Source: Lewinellaceae bacterium (lineage in GTDB: Bacteria > Bacteroidota > Bacteroidia > Chitinophagales > Saprospiraceae). From it: DNA of 64,000 nt. A program made the translations under genes and the position numbers. Under the pieces are notes generated by a model. That model was not told the origin of the DNA, did no database searches, and saw only the letters and a program-made list of their open reading frames with translations. Location: contig JADJFA010000031.1 of NCBI GenBank assembly GCA_016708875.1, positions 1 through 64,000 on the forward strand, given 5' to 3'. Positions 36,269 to 45,656 of this stretch are shown here, in pieces (position 1 is the first letter of the stretch; every line of letters begins with the position of its first letter).

Positions 36269-36730
36269 ATGGAGACCCAATACCCACCAGTCGGCTTCCA
36301 CTTCCGCGTGGAATTTCAGGGACTGCCTGGCAATTTGCCCGTGCAAGACGCTGCTTTTCAAGAAGTGACGGGGCTTTCGCGTGAGCTGGATACCGAGCAA
36401 GTGAAATCGGGGGGTGAAAACCGGTTCACATTCAAACTCCCCAGCCGAGGGCAGTACCCAAATTTGGTACTCAAACGCGGGCTTTTTACCGATTCAAGAA
36501 TTTTACCCTGGGTAAACGCCGCCATCCTTGATCTTGATATTACACCCGTGAACGTGCTGGTGACTTTGCTCAACGAACAACATCAGCCACTTCAAACCTA
36601 CCAATGTGTCAATGCTTGGCCGCAAAAATGGTCGATCGCGGACTTCAACGCCCAGGAAAGCCGCATTGTGGTGGAGAGCATGGAACTTGTGTTTACTTTA
36701 CCATCATCAACTGACGAATCATGCCAATAG
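36269..36730 (+). CDS. Tail tube protein 2 (gp19-like)
   Basis: 153 residues, same fold family as tube 1 but divergent. YPPVGFHFRVEFQGLPGN, TGLSRELDTEQVKSGGENRF, KRGLFTDSRILPWVNAA and SRIVVESMELVF. In related systems a second tube protein forms the initiating ring on the baseplate or hub. The end of this gene overlaps the DUF5908 start by ten bases. Confidence 0.9.
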   Translation: METQYPPVGFHFRVEFQGLPGNLPVQDAAFQEVTGLSRELDTEQVKSGGENRFTFKLPSRGQYPNLVLKRGLFTDSRILPWVNAAILDLDITPVNVLVTLLNEQHQPLQTYQCVNAWPQKWSIADFNAQESRIVVESMELVFTLPSSTDESCQ

Positions 36731-36921
36731 AGATTAATCAACTCACTGTGACAGCAAGGGTGCGCGAAGAACTTCGCGATACCGCTTGCGGCGACAACCC
36801 GAACGCGACAAACCAAAACCGAAATGGCCGCCGAGGTCAAAACCCGGCTTCACAGCGAACTGCCACACGACAAGCTGCCGAGGCCGCATCTCAAATGATC
36901 AGACGCCAAAAAGAACGCTAA
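36721..36921 (+). CDS. DUF5908 small eCIS protein (Pvc6-like)
   Basis: 66 residues. It begins MPIEINQLTVTARV, the DUF5908 signature, then is rich in Arg, Gln and Asn (NQNRNGRRGQN, RQAAEAASQMIRRQKER). This is the place and size of Pvc6 in the PVC operon, whose exact function is unknown. It overlaps the tube 2 gene and is 3 bases before the LysM gene, so it is translationally coupled. Confidence 0.8.
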   Translation: MPIEINQLTVTARVREELRDTACGDNPNATNQNRNGRRGQNPASQRTATRQAAEAASQMIRRQKER

Positions 36922-36924
36922 GCC

Positions 36925-37629
36925 ATGATACCTAACCTAACCGGAAACATTTCGTCGTTGATGAACGTGGTGCCCACCCCCGGCACCATGACCATTATCC
37001 CCATCAAAATGGTAGGGCCAGTCCCCTTGCCTTTTGGGCTTCCTTATGTGGTCATGTTCAACCCCGAAAATTTCAATGAGCGGAAGGATTTCAACTATGA
37101 TTGCGAGCAAGCCCCGGGCGATGCAGAAGGTACCCTAAGATTTAGTTGGGTAGAACAGTCAGAAATCCAGTTTGAGTTTTTGATTGATGGCACCGGTGCA
37201 AGCGGCGACAAACGCGAGGTAATGGCTGAAATTGAACTGTTCCGAGTCACAACGGGGTTCAACGGCGACCGGCACATGCCCAACTATCTGGCGCTTATCT
37301 GGGGAACCTTCATTTTTCACGGTTTTTTAAAATCCCTGGATGTACAGTACACCCTTTTTCGGCCAAACGGCACACCCTTGAGAGCCAAGCTGCGCTGTTC
37401 CTTTAAAGCCAGTACCACCAACATTTTGCGTGTGTTGAGCATGGGCTTGCTTTCCCCTGACCTCACACACAAGCACACTGTGAAATCGGGCGACCGTCTC
37501 GACAACCTCAGCCAGCAGTATTACGAAAGTCCACGCCACCACATTAACCTCGCGCAGGCCAACGGCCTTACCAGTATCCGCACCCTGCGCGAAGGCGAGA
37601 CCATGTTTTTGCCGCCTTTGGAAAAGTAG
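36925..37629 (+). CDS. LysM-domain hub protein (Pvc7-like)
   Basis: 234 residues. The N-terminal part (VPLPFGLPYVVMFNPENFNE ... FLIDGTGASGDKREVMAEIE) is the tail-hub domain of the Pvc7/gp53-like family. The C-terminal LysM is HTVKSGDRLDNLSQQYYESP ... LREGETMFLPP. It links the tube to the spike/baseplate. It ends with TAG, which shows TAG works as stop in this operon. It is immediately followed by the spike gene after 75 bases without a recognised feature. Confidence 0.9.
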   Translation: MIPNLTGNISSLMNVVPTPGTMTIIPIKMVGPVPLPFGLPYVVMFNPENFNERKDFNYDCEQAPGDAEGTLRFSWVEQSEIQFEFLIDGTGASGDKREVMAEIELFRVTTGFNGDRHMPNYLALIWGTFIFHGFLKSLDVQYTLFRPNGTPLRAKLRCSFKASTTNILRVLSMGLLSPDLTHKHTVKSGDRLDNLSQQYYESPRHHINLAQANGLTSIRTLREGETMFLPPLEK

Positions 37630-37704
37630 ATTTGCATTGGCTATAATTTATTGAAAACCAGTCCCATAATGAGGGATATTACTTCGACCAACAAATAACT
37701 TGGA

Positions 37705-39573
37705 ATGTTCGACCTAAGCCTCGACCAACTTTTACCACCGATGCCCGACGACACCACCCTCGTCACGTTCACCATAAAAGTGAACGGGGTGCGGCTGCCT
37801 GATACAGTGCAGGTGCAGGCCATCAACATCTCCAAGGCCGCCAATCGTATCCCGTGGGCAAGCCTGACCGTTATTGATGGCAATGTGGCGGAACAGGAGT
37901 TCGAGATAAGCGACACCAATTTGCTTTGTCCCGGCAACCCCATCGAAATTTCTGTTGGCTACCACCACGATGAACAGTTGGTTTTCAAAGGCATCATCGT
38001 TCGCCATGGCCTTAAGATCCGCGATGGCCGCACTTTTTTAGACATCGAGTGCAAGGATGAGGCGGTGAAACTGACGGTTGCACGTCAGAACAAATACTTT
38101 TTTGGGCTAAAAGACTCAGAAATAATCGAGGAAATCCTGAATGGGAAGAACATAGCTAAAGACGTGCAAACCACCCAGGCCAAGCACCTGGAAATGGTGC
38201 AATACTCGGCTACCGACTGGGATTTTATCATCACGCGTGCCGAGGCCAATGCCATGCTTGTGGTGGCTGACAATGGCACGGTCAGGATAAAAAAGCCTGA
38301 TTTCCAGCAAGATGCCAAAATAAACCTCTCTTTCGGCAGCAGTATATTTGAACTGGAAGCCGAGATGGATGCACGCGACCAATACCCGGCAGCCAAGGTG
38401 TTCGCCTGGGATTCCAAAGACCTTGCGGTACGTGAAGCGGAGGCCTCCGATGACGGGGTAAGCGGTGGTTTGATTGACACCGGAGGCTTGGGCGCTGCAC
38501 TTTCATCCATAAGCAACGCAGTATCGGCCATTGGTGGGGCATTGGGGCTTGACCTCCCCGGTGCACCTCCAAATACAGACTTCACGCAGGTGATGGGCTT
38601 GGAAAATTTCCCTTCCCAACACCCCGGCAACCTTTCAGGAAAAGAAACAGAAGCTTGGGCTGAGGCGCAATTCACCAAAAGCAAATTGGCAAAACTGCGC
38701 GGAACGGTCAAGTTCCAAGGTTCGACTGAAACTATTATTCCCGGCGACAGCATCGAACTGCGCGGCGTTGGCCAACGACACGAAGGCAAGGTCTTCGTGA
38801 CGGGCGTGACGCATGAGATTTCTGAAGGCTCCTGGTTCATGCACGCGCAATTTGGCATGAGTCGAGAATGGTTTGCCCGAACTTATCCCGACGTGAGCGA
38901 GCTGCCGGCCAGCGGCCTTTTACCTGCTATGAATGGCCTCCAAATCGGGATCGTCACCTCTTTGGAAGCTGACAGCGACCGCGATTTATCCGACAAAAAC
39001 CGGGTACAGGTGCGCCTGCCACTTGTCAGCGTGCAAGGCGAAGGGGTTTGGATGCGCATGGCTTGCCAAGATGCGGGCGATGGGCGCGGCTCTTTCTGGA
39101 GGCCCGAAATCGGCGACGAGGTGGTGGTAGGTTTTCTGAACGACGACCCCCGCGAGGCCATTATTTTAGGGATGTTGAACAGCCCAGCCAAGCCTGCGCC
39201 ATTCCAGGGTGTCCAAGACTCCAACCACGAAAAAGGCTGGGTGACGCGCTCGGAGATGCGCATGATTTTCAATGATGACAAAAAAAGTCTCGTGATAGAA
39301 ACCCCTGGGGGTAAAAAAGTGACGATTGATGAAGACGCAGACAAAATCGAAATTGAAGATGAGCACAGCAACAAGATAACGATGGACAGCAACGGCATTG
39401 TCATTGATTCATCCAAAGACCTGACGCTCAAAGCCGCCCAAAATCTTAAGCTTGAAGCACCCAATATCAGCAACAAAGCCCAAAGCTCTTTCAAGGCCGA
39501 GGCACAAGGCCAGGCGCAACTCACCGCATCCGGCGACGTGACGGTAAAGGGAGCATTTGTAAGAATTAATTGA
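37705..39573 (+). CDS. VgrG-like spike protein (Pvc8-like)
   Basis: 622 residues. A gp27-like hub domain (~20-370), then a gp5-type OB-fold (VTSLEADSDRDLSDKNRVQV ... AIILGMLNSPAKPAP), then a C-terminal beta-helix region (KVTIDEDADKIEIEDEHSNK, NGIVIDSSKDLTLKAAQN). It forms the trimeric spike beneath the tube. A Gly/Ala-rich insert (residues ~250-290, LGAALSSISNAVSAIGGAL) lies in the hub domain. The next gene is the PAAR tip. Confidence 0.93.
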   Translation: MFDLSLDQLLPPMPDDTTLVTFTIKVNGVRLPDTVQVQAINISKAANRIPWASLTVIDGNVAEQEFEISDTNLLCPGNPIEISVGYHHDEQLVFKGIIVRHGLKIRDGRTFLDIECKDEAVKLTVARQNKYFFGLKDSEIIEEILNGKNIAKDVQTTQAKHLEMVQYSATDWDFIITRAEANAMLVVADNGTVRIKKPDFQQDAKINLSFGSSIFELEAEMDARDQYPAAKVFAWDSKDLAVREAEASDDGVSGGLIDTGGLGAALSSISNAVSAIGGALGLDLPGAPPNTDFTQVMGLENFPSQHPGNLSGKETEAWAEAQFTKSKLAKLRGTVKFQGSTETIIPGDSIELRGVGQRHEGKVFVTGVTHEISEGSWFMHAQFGMSREWFARTYPDVSELPASGLLPAMNGLQIGIVTSLEADSDRDLSDKNRVQVRLPLVSVQGEGVWMRMACQDAGDGRGSFWRPEIGDEVVVGFLNDDPREAIILGMLNSPAKPAPFQGVQDSNHEKGWVTRSEMRMIFNDDKKSLVIETPGGKKVTIDEDADKIEIEDEHSNKITMDSNGIVIDSSKDLTLKAAQNLKLEAPNISNKAQSSFKAEAQGQAQLTASGDVTVKGAFVRIN

Positions 39574-39731
39574 TTGATTCGATTAGGACGATTGGTTCGA
39601 TTGTGACGATTGATGCGGGCTGCTAATTCAAAATATTCAGTATGATTTTATCAGTCGAACCAATCGTCGCAATCGAATCAATCGAATCAATCGAATAATC
39701 GTCTCAATCAAATAATCGAATCAATTTAATT
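39574..39731. repeat. Reiterated CGATT/AATCG inverted repeat
   Basis: TTGATTCGATTAGGACGATT on the left and multiple AATCGAATCAATCG copies on the right are complementary, with 50 bases between. It forms a large imperfect hairpin between the spike and PAAR genes. Confidence 0.65.
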
Positions 39732-40022
39732 ATGCCATTAGCAGCCAGAGTAGGAGATATGCATACTTGTCCGATGGTAAACCCCAACGGCAACCCACAC
39801 GTTGGTGGGCCTGTGATGCCGCCGGGTGTGGTAACCGTAATGATTGAAGGGATGCCAGCCGCCACGGTGGGCAATATGTGTACCTGCGCGGGCCCGCCAG
39901 ACAGCATCGTGATGGGCTCGCAAACAGTGCTCATTGGCGGAAAACCCGCAGCCCGAATGGGCGATACTACCGCGCATGGGGGACAAATTACGCTGGGAGC
40001 AGCGACGGTGATGATTGGTTAA
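39732..40022 (+). CDS. PAAR-domain spike tip (Pvc10-like)
   Basis: 96 residues. PAAR repeat protein that sharpens the spike: MPLAARVGDMHTCPMVNPN, VMPPGVVTVMIEGMPAATVG, MCTCAGPPDSIVMGSQTVLI and GDTTAHGGQITLGAATVMIG. Cys and His residues typical of the metal-binding tip (HTC, CTC, HG) are present. It could carry cargo in some systems, but here there is no extension. Confidence 0.93.
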   Translation: MPLAARVGDMHTCPMVNPNGNPHVGGPVMPPGVVTVMIEGMPAATVGNMCTCAGPPDSIVMGSQTVLIGGKPAARMGDTTAHGGQITLGAATVMIG

Positions 40023-40083
40023 AAAATCCAGTTTACAGCTAGACCAGCACATAAAGTAAAACAGCAAAACGCAATTTTTCAAG

Positions 40084-40506
40084 ATGCAACTTGCAAGAAA
40101 ATCATTCCTAGGCACCGGTTGGGCATTCCCGATAGCCTTTGACAAAAAGCCTGAATGCACGGTACGAATGGTGTCGGAAGTAGAAGACATCGAGCAAAGT
40201 CTTACCCTTTTGCTTAGCACCCGGCCTGGCGAACGGGTTATGCGCCCTGATTATGGCTGCAACCTGGAAGACATGCTCTTCGAGCCGGTGAGTACAAGCC
40301 TGATAACGTACATCAAAGACTTGATTACCAAGGCCGTACTGTACTATGAGCCCCGTGTGGATCTTCGAGAAGTCACCATTCACACCAATGGCGTGGCCGA
40401 AGGGATGGTGCTCATAGAACTCGATATCGTAGTGCGCACGAGCAATACCCGCTTCAATTTCGTGTACGATTACTACAAACGCGAAGCGACGATACAGCAG
40501 GTGTAA
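40084..40506 (+). CDS. Baseplate wedge protein gp25 (Pvc9-like)
   Basis: 140 residues. GPW/gp25 family wedge protein, the part that triggers sheath assembly. LGTGWAFPIAFDKKPECTVR, EDIEQSLTLLLSTRPGERVM and the conserved RPDYGCNLEDMLFEP (EPR-type core motif). The family end is TRFNFVYDYYKREATIQQV. It follows the PAAR gene by 61 bases and precedes the giant J protein. Confidence 0.92.
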   Translation: MQLARKSFLGTGWAFPIAFDKKPECTVRMVSEVEDIEQSLTLLLSTRPGERVMRPDYGCNLEDMLFEPVSTSLITYIKDLITKAVLYYEPRVDLREVTIHTNGVAEGMVLIELDIVVRTSNTRFNFVYDYYKREATIQQV

Positions 40507-40600
40507 TTGACCACATTTTTACCCGCCGAAGTCCCGAGTGCTCGGGACGAAGGAGGGAACACATTGACCACATTTATCAAATTGATCACATTTTTTGAAA
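40507..40600. repeat. GC core palindrome within ATTGACCACATTT words
   Basis: A perfect stem GTCCCGAG/CTCGGGAC (40531-40548) sits in ACCCGCCGAAG...GGAGGG. Copies of the word TTGACCACATTT lie on both sides (40507-40519, 40561-40575), and one more copy lies before tube 2 (36247). This is the same core-plus-word plan as at 5621 and 7213. Confidence 0.6.
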
Positions 40601-40601
40601 A

Positions 40602-43600
40602 ATGCCGACCGAAATTCACATAAAACACCCGCTCCGCAGCAACGGCTCCAGCCAGTTGAGCCGATTGGTGAAAGCGCTCTCGCCCACGCATTTCCGTTTG
40701 GATGAGCGCTCTTCGCAGGACCTCATCAATGCTGCCTACCAATATGCCCAAATGCTGCGCTATCACAGCCCCGATAGCCCTGCAGGCGACAATTGGGCAT
40801 GTTTCTGGGAAATCGAGAACCTGACCTACATGGCAATCCTTGCCGCGCTGGATACGGATCAGATTCGGTTAGATTATGAGAAAATTGACCTAGAATTCGG
40901 TCTCGCGCTCGAAGGGCAGTCTAATAAAAAAGGCAAAAAAAGCAACAGTGAATTGGAGGGCCAATACTTCCGCCAGCTCCTGCGATATACCCGTGACACA
41001 GCCCGCCGCCTCGAACGTCACTACCAAACGCTGCGTGAAGGCATTCCGCTCAAAGGTGAACTCCTGACACTCATCCGCCGCGACAACGACAAACGCTACG
41101 ACGACCCGAAAGACATTGAAGGCGCCCTTCAGCAACTCATTGCCTGGCATAAGGCTTGGGATGACCATCTTGATTTCAAAGCCTATCGCGCTTTCTTCCA
41201 GGACCCATCTCGTTGGGGCGTGCGCAACCTCGATGAGTACCACTGTATCCTGCCCGATGAATCGCTCAATGATAGAGACGAGATTCGCGGCCTTTTCCTG
41301 CGTTTTTTCAACGCTCTTGTAGCGATTAAGACCCGTGCACAGCAATTGTTTGATGCTGAATCCGCACGACTCGAATTACCCGAAGACCAGGAACCTCGTC
41401 CGCTCGCGCCGCACATTGCGCTGTTCATCACGTTCCTCAACCTCTTCCGCCACGCGCAAGACAGCCTAAACGAAATACCGCAACGGCACCTCGATTTCTA
41501 CTACGACCAGGTGCTATGCCTTCAGCGTAGGCCTGCCGACCCAGATCATGCTTACCTGATTTTCACGCTCGCAAAAGAATTCAACGACGAACTCATCGAG
41601 AAAGGCACTACCCTGTTGGCAGGTAAAGACGACAACGGCCAGCCAATCAAGTTCCAGACATTGGAGCAGTGGAAGGTGACGCGGGCGCAGGTGGTGGAAG
41701 TGAAGGCAGCTTTTTGGCATGAAGCAGACGCTAAAAAAGTAATTAATGTCTTGCCGAATAGCGCGCTGAAGTTTTTAAACCAAGAAATAGATACAAATAA
41801 CAAAGTAACATCCTGGCGAACTTTTGCAGACGATCCAAATCTGCCATTTGAAAAGACCGGTTTTGCAGTTGCCAGCCCCCAATTGATTTTGCGGGAAGGA
41901 AAGCGTATCGTAGAATTCGACATCAAGTTAAGCAGCTTTGATTTGCTGGATTCTGAACTCCAATTGGACGATTTTGAGTTGTATATCAGTACTGAAAAAG
42001 GCTGGACAAAACTCGAACACGACGAAACGCTTTATGGTGCAAATCCGGAAGATAAAAGAGAAGAAACCGCCAAAATAGGTGCGTTTGACTTGTTGCCCGT
42101 AATTGACACCTCCAGCATTGAAGGAAGCGCCTCTACAACCCATTCGATACTAGGTTTGAGACTTCTTTTCATACTTGAAAAAGATTTTGAGGCAATTGAT
42201 AAAATCCAGACGGACACGGGCATTTCCAGTGAATGGCCTGCTTTAAAAGTTTTCTTCCCGCCTTCATGGGGAGAAAGAGCCATTCGATTTGAGGAAATAA
42301 CCATTGAGGTGGATGTTCGTGATATTCAGGAAAATTTGATCATCCAAACGGACCAAGGCATTTTTGATGGCACAAAAACCATCTTTCCCTTTGGTCCAAT
42401 CCCCGAACTCGGCAACCGCTTTTTCGTGGGAAGCACTGAAGTATTCCAAAAATCATTAACCTCGCTTGGGGTCAATTTTGGCTGGATAGCACCTCCCGAC
42501 TCCTTTTTAGGGCATTATAACAGGTATTTTGGACGCCCCCAGCCCAAATTGCGAATTGACTTTATTGATGCTGCGGAAGCCATAGGAAGCGGATTGCACT
42601 ATTCCAGTCAAATCAGCACCCATCTATTATTATGCAATTACCACTTTTGCGCCTTAGGCCGAAAGATTCGCTTTAAAGTCTTAGATATTAATGGAGGGGA
42701 AATTCCTTCCACCGAGGTTGAAAGTGTTAGCATCGGCTCGGAAGTAAGCGTATACAAAAGCACTACTGATGAACATGAAGTGACCATTAGCAGTTTCAAT
42801 AATCCCAATTTTTCGATCAACAGCCCTACCAAGAATTACCGCTATTTTGGACACTTTGGATGGCTGGGAAATCCTTCGGTATATTATGACCTGATAGAAA
42901 TCTATCTCCTTCCGGATCGGGTTGTGCTGGAAAAAACGCCCGAAGAAGACCAAATTGAATATTTTATTATCATAAATCTACCGGATGAAGCCAGAGTTGT
43001 CAAAAATAATCTGAAAATAATTATTGAAGGAACGCCAAAAAGTGATGCTGATATCACAGTCGTTACTCAAGGCTTTAGATTTACTCACCCCCGCCCGCTC
43101 ATCACCAGCACCATTAGAATCGAGTATCTGGGCCACCAAGCCATAGATATCCTAAATCCTTTGGGCTTAACTAAGTTTGAAGTAAATCTAAAACCTACTG
43201 TTTGGACGCCTGGGCAAATAGCCCTGGATGGTACTGTTGCTGATGACGAAACCGGAAAACTGAAAGTTTTCAACGCTTTCCGTGATACTGAGCCTGTTAA
43301 GGATATAAAAATCTCCATTGGAGCTCAAATTTTTACCACGAATGCGAATGGAGAGATTGATCTCGGACCAGATTTCGTAGCTGGAGCAGCCTTGCAGATC
43401 AGTCATTTTCAATACGAAACTGTCAATTTAACAATTCCAGCAGACTACGTTCGCCATAACCTCAAGGTAGAGATTAACCCATTGACTGCATTGTATGAGA
43501 TGCAGGCTAAAGTAACGGATTATTTTCTTGACTTACTTTCCGGAATCACAATAGCAGCGAACGTCCAAGGGCAAGAAACGCATGTATTTGAAAACAGCGG

Positions 43601-45656
43601 AAGCGATGCAGTATTATTGAAGCTCCCCCCACAGATGGTCATACCAGCACTTAATTTTAAGGTGAGCCAAGGTGAGGGCAATTTTAAGTCTTTTGACTTG
43701 ACGCTAAATGATCTCTTATCCAAAAGAGGAGATGGCTTTCCTAACGAATCCTTGTCTGTCTTTGCGGTACGCCTGGAAAGTGCTGGGGATAATTCATTCG
43801 ACCTGATTTCTCCGGACAGCAAGATTATTTCAAATTTTGACAATATTGCTATTGCTGCTCAAATGCTTAAAAGGGATACCCGGACCCAGCATTTTACGCA
43901 ATATTCTCCTACCCTGAAGCGAGGGTTTATTCGATTCACTTTACAAAATACCGATTTTTTTCACAAACAGTATCCCAAATTGCTCGGAATTCAAGCCAAT
44001 GCCGGGCAAATCAATGAGCCATATACCCCTTCTATTAACTCCCTTTCACTCAGTTACAAATCCCGACAGGAAATTGTGGAGCCTCAGGATGGTTATGATG
44101 GCTTTTTCCACCTTACGCCTTTTGAAGGTTATAAGGAAATTTTACTAAAGAAAACTCCAGAAACGCCAACGTTCCACTTGTTGCCTTCCTTTTCGTCGGG
44201 ACTCAATGCTAATAACGCAGACGTTAACTTTGGCAACCTGTTCATTGGCCTTGAACAATTCCTGGCTGGTGACAACCTGTCCTTATTGATCCAATTGGAA
44301 GAGGGCAGCGAACAAAATTTTGACTTGTTACCCCCCAAGATCGAGTGGTTTTATCTCGCCAAAAACGAATGGAAACCCTTGGACGCCGAGAAAATCCTAA
44401 AGGACACGACGTATCAATTGACGCGCTCTGGGTTGATCCAATTAGCCATCCCAAGTGATGCAACAATAGACAATACCATTTTAAATGCAAAATATCATTG
44501 GATAAGCGCTAGAGTAGTGGAAGGGCCGAATGAATCCATCAACGCCTTCGCCTCCATCATTTCCATCCGTGCCCAAGCCCTGGAAGCCGTCTTCGCACCC
44601 ACCGAGCGCAGCTTTTTTACTTGTTTGGAAAAACCGTTGGATGCCCTCATCATCTCCAAACTCGAAACCAGTCGCTCCGCCGTCAAGAAAGTGGAGCAAC
44701 CTTTTGCCTCTTTTGGAGGACGTAAACCAGAGAGCGATTCTGGTGAATACCATCGCCGCGTCAGCGAACGCTTGCGCCACAAAGACCGCGCTGTGACTGC
44801 CTGGGATTACGAACACCTGCTCCTTGAGCAATACAGCCTGGTTGCAGTAGCCAAGTGCATCCCCCACACCAGGTACGAATCTTCGGGCGAGTACACGGTT
44901 GCAAGTGAACTCGCGCCCGGCTTTGTCTCCATGGCTGTAGTGCCCGATTTGCTACGCCGCCCCAACATGGTACGTGAAGAACCCCGCTTCTCTCGTGGTG
45001 ATCTGAATGAAATGCGCGATTTCTTGCTGCCCAAAACCAACCTGTTCCTCCAACCCTTGCCTGCTACAGATAGTAGCGATCCTGAAGACCACTTCCTGCA
45101 AGTGGTAAACCCGCAGTACGAACCCATTCACATCGCGCTCAAAGTTTGGCTTCGCCGCGGCGCTGACGAAAACCTCGCCAAATATCAAATCAATGAAGCC
45201 CTGCGCCGCTACCTCGCTCCCTGGCTCTATGATCAAACACAAGGCCCCACTTTTGGCCGCGAAATACGCCGTTCAAAATTGGTGCAATTGATTGAAAATC
45301 TGGATGCTGTGGATGTTATTCAGGAATTGAAGGTCTACCAATCCGTGGTTGAAAAATTCCCAACCGACAGCCTGCCACCAGATGGGGATTGGGAACCCTT
45401 TGAAGTGCCTGGAACACTCATCATACCTCAAACGGCCCGTTCCATTCTTACCACCGTGTTGCAACATCAAATAGAACTCGCCAAGGACAACACGGGCGGC
45501 ACAGTCGTTCCGCGAAAGGTGTCCGGGCCTCCCCCAATACCCGTTGCAGAAAAAAAGGAAGCTCTTGTAGCCCCAAAACATGAAGCAAAAACTGTTCGCA
45601 AAGCACCCGGCAAAGTCAGCGCAAAACCTAAACCCAGCACCTCTAACCGCAAGTGA
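40602..45656 (+). CDS. Giant baseplate protein J (Pvc11-like)
   Basis: 1684 residues, long for baseplate J/gp6 proteins. The N-terminal ~370 residues (HIKHPLRSNGSSQLSRLVKA, LDFYYDQVLCLQRRPADPDH) and C-terminal ~390 residues (FASFGGRKPESDSGEYHRRV, DRAVTAWDYEHLLLEQY, WLRRGADENLAKYQINEALR) are the conserved J parts. The centre (~370-1310) reads more AT-rich by eye and contains a carboxypeptidase-regulatory-like beta module (residues ~890-946, DTEPVKDIKISIGAQIFTTN). A Lys/Ala/Pro-rich tail (~1650-1684) may be disordered. It overlaps the next gene's start by four bases, so the two are coupled. Confidence 0.85.
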   Translation: MPTEIHIKHPLRSNGSSQLSRLVKALSPTHFRLDERSSQDLINAAYQYAQMLRYHSPDSPAGDNWACFWEIENLTYMAILAALDTDQIRLDYEKIDLEFGLALEGQSNKKGKKSNSELEGQYFRQLLRYTRDTARRLERHYQTLREGIPLKGELLTLIRRDNDKRYDDPKDIEGALQQLIAWHKAWDDHLDFKAYRAFFQDPSRWGVRNLDEYHCILPDESLNDRDEIRGLFLRFFNALVAIKTRAQQLFDAESARLELPEDQEPRPLAPHIALFITFLNLFRHAQDSLNEIPQRHLDFYYDQVLCLQRRPADPDHAYLIFTLAKEFNDELIEKGTTLLAGKDDNGQPIKFQTLEQWKVTRAQVVEVKAAFWHEADAKKVINVLPNSALKFLNQEIDTNNKVTSWRTFADDPNLPFEKTGFAVASPQLILREGKRIVEFDIKLSSFDLLDSELQLDDFELYISTEKGWTKLEHDETLYGANPEDKREETAKIGAFDLLPVIDTSSIEGSASTTHSILGLRLLFILEKDFEAIDKIQTDTGISSEWPALKVFFPPSWGERAIRFEEITIEVDVRDIQENLIIQTDQGIFDGTKTIFPFGPIPELGNRFFVGSTEVFQKSLTSLGVNFGWIAPPDSFLGHYNRYFGRPQPKLRIDFIDAAEAIGSGLHYSSQISTHLLLCNYHFCALGRKIRFKVLDINGGEIPSTEVESVSIGSEVSVYKSTTDEHEVTISSFNNPNFSINSPTKNYRYFGHFGWLGNPSVYYDLIEIYLLPDRVVLEKTPEEDQIEYFIIINLPDEARVVKNNLKIIIEGTPKSDADITVVTQGFRFTHPRPLITSTIRIEYLGHQAIDILNPLGLTKFEVNLKPTVWTPGQIALDGTVADDETGKLKVFNAFRDTEPVKDIKISIGAQIFTTNANGEIDLGPDFVAGAALQISHFQYETVNLTIPADYVRHNLKVEINPLTALYEMQAKVTDYFLDLLSGITIAANVQGQETHVFENSGSDAVLLKLPPQMVIPALNFKVSQGEGNFKSFDLTLNDLLSKRGDGFPNESLSVFAVRLESAGDNSFDLISPDSKIISNFDNIAIAAQMLKRDTRTQHFTQYSPTLKRGFIRFTLQNTDFFHKQYPKLLGIQANAGQINEPYTPSINSLSLSYKSRQEIVEPQDGYDGFFHLTPFEGYKEILLKKTPETPTFHLLPSFSSGLNANNADVNFGNLFIGLEQFLAGDNLSLLIQLEEGSEQNFDLLPPKIEWFYLAKNEWKPLDAEKILKDTTYQLTRSGLIQLAIPSDATIDNTILNAKYHWISARVVEGPNESINAFASIISIRAQALEAVFAPTERSFFTCLEKPLDALIISKLETSRSAVKKVEQPFASFGGRKPESDSGEYHRRVSERLRHKDRAVTAWDYEHLLLEQYSLVAVAKCIPHTRYESSGEYTVASELAPGFVSMAVVPDLLRRPNMVREEPRFSRGDLNEMRDFLLPKTNLFLQPLPATDSSDPEDHFLQVVNPQYEPIHIALKVWLRRGADENLAKYQINEALRRYLAPWLYDQTQGPTFGREIRRSKLVQLIENLDAVDVIQELKVYQSVVEKFPTDSLPPDGDWEPFEVPGTLIIPQTARSILTTVLQHQIELAKDNTGGTVVPRKVSGPPPIPVAEKKEALVAPKHEAKTVRKAPGKVSAKPKPSTSNRK

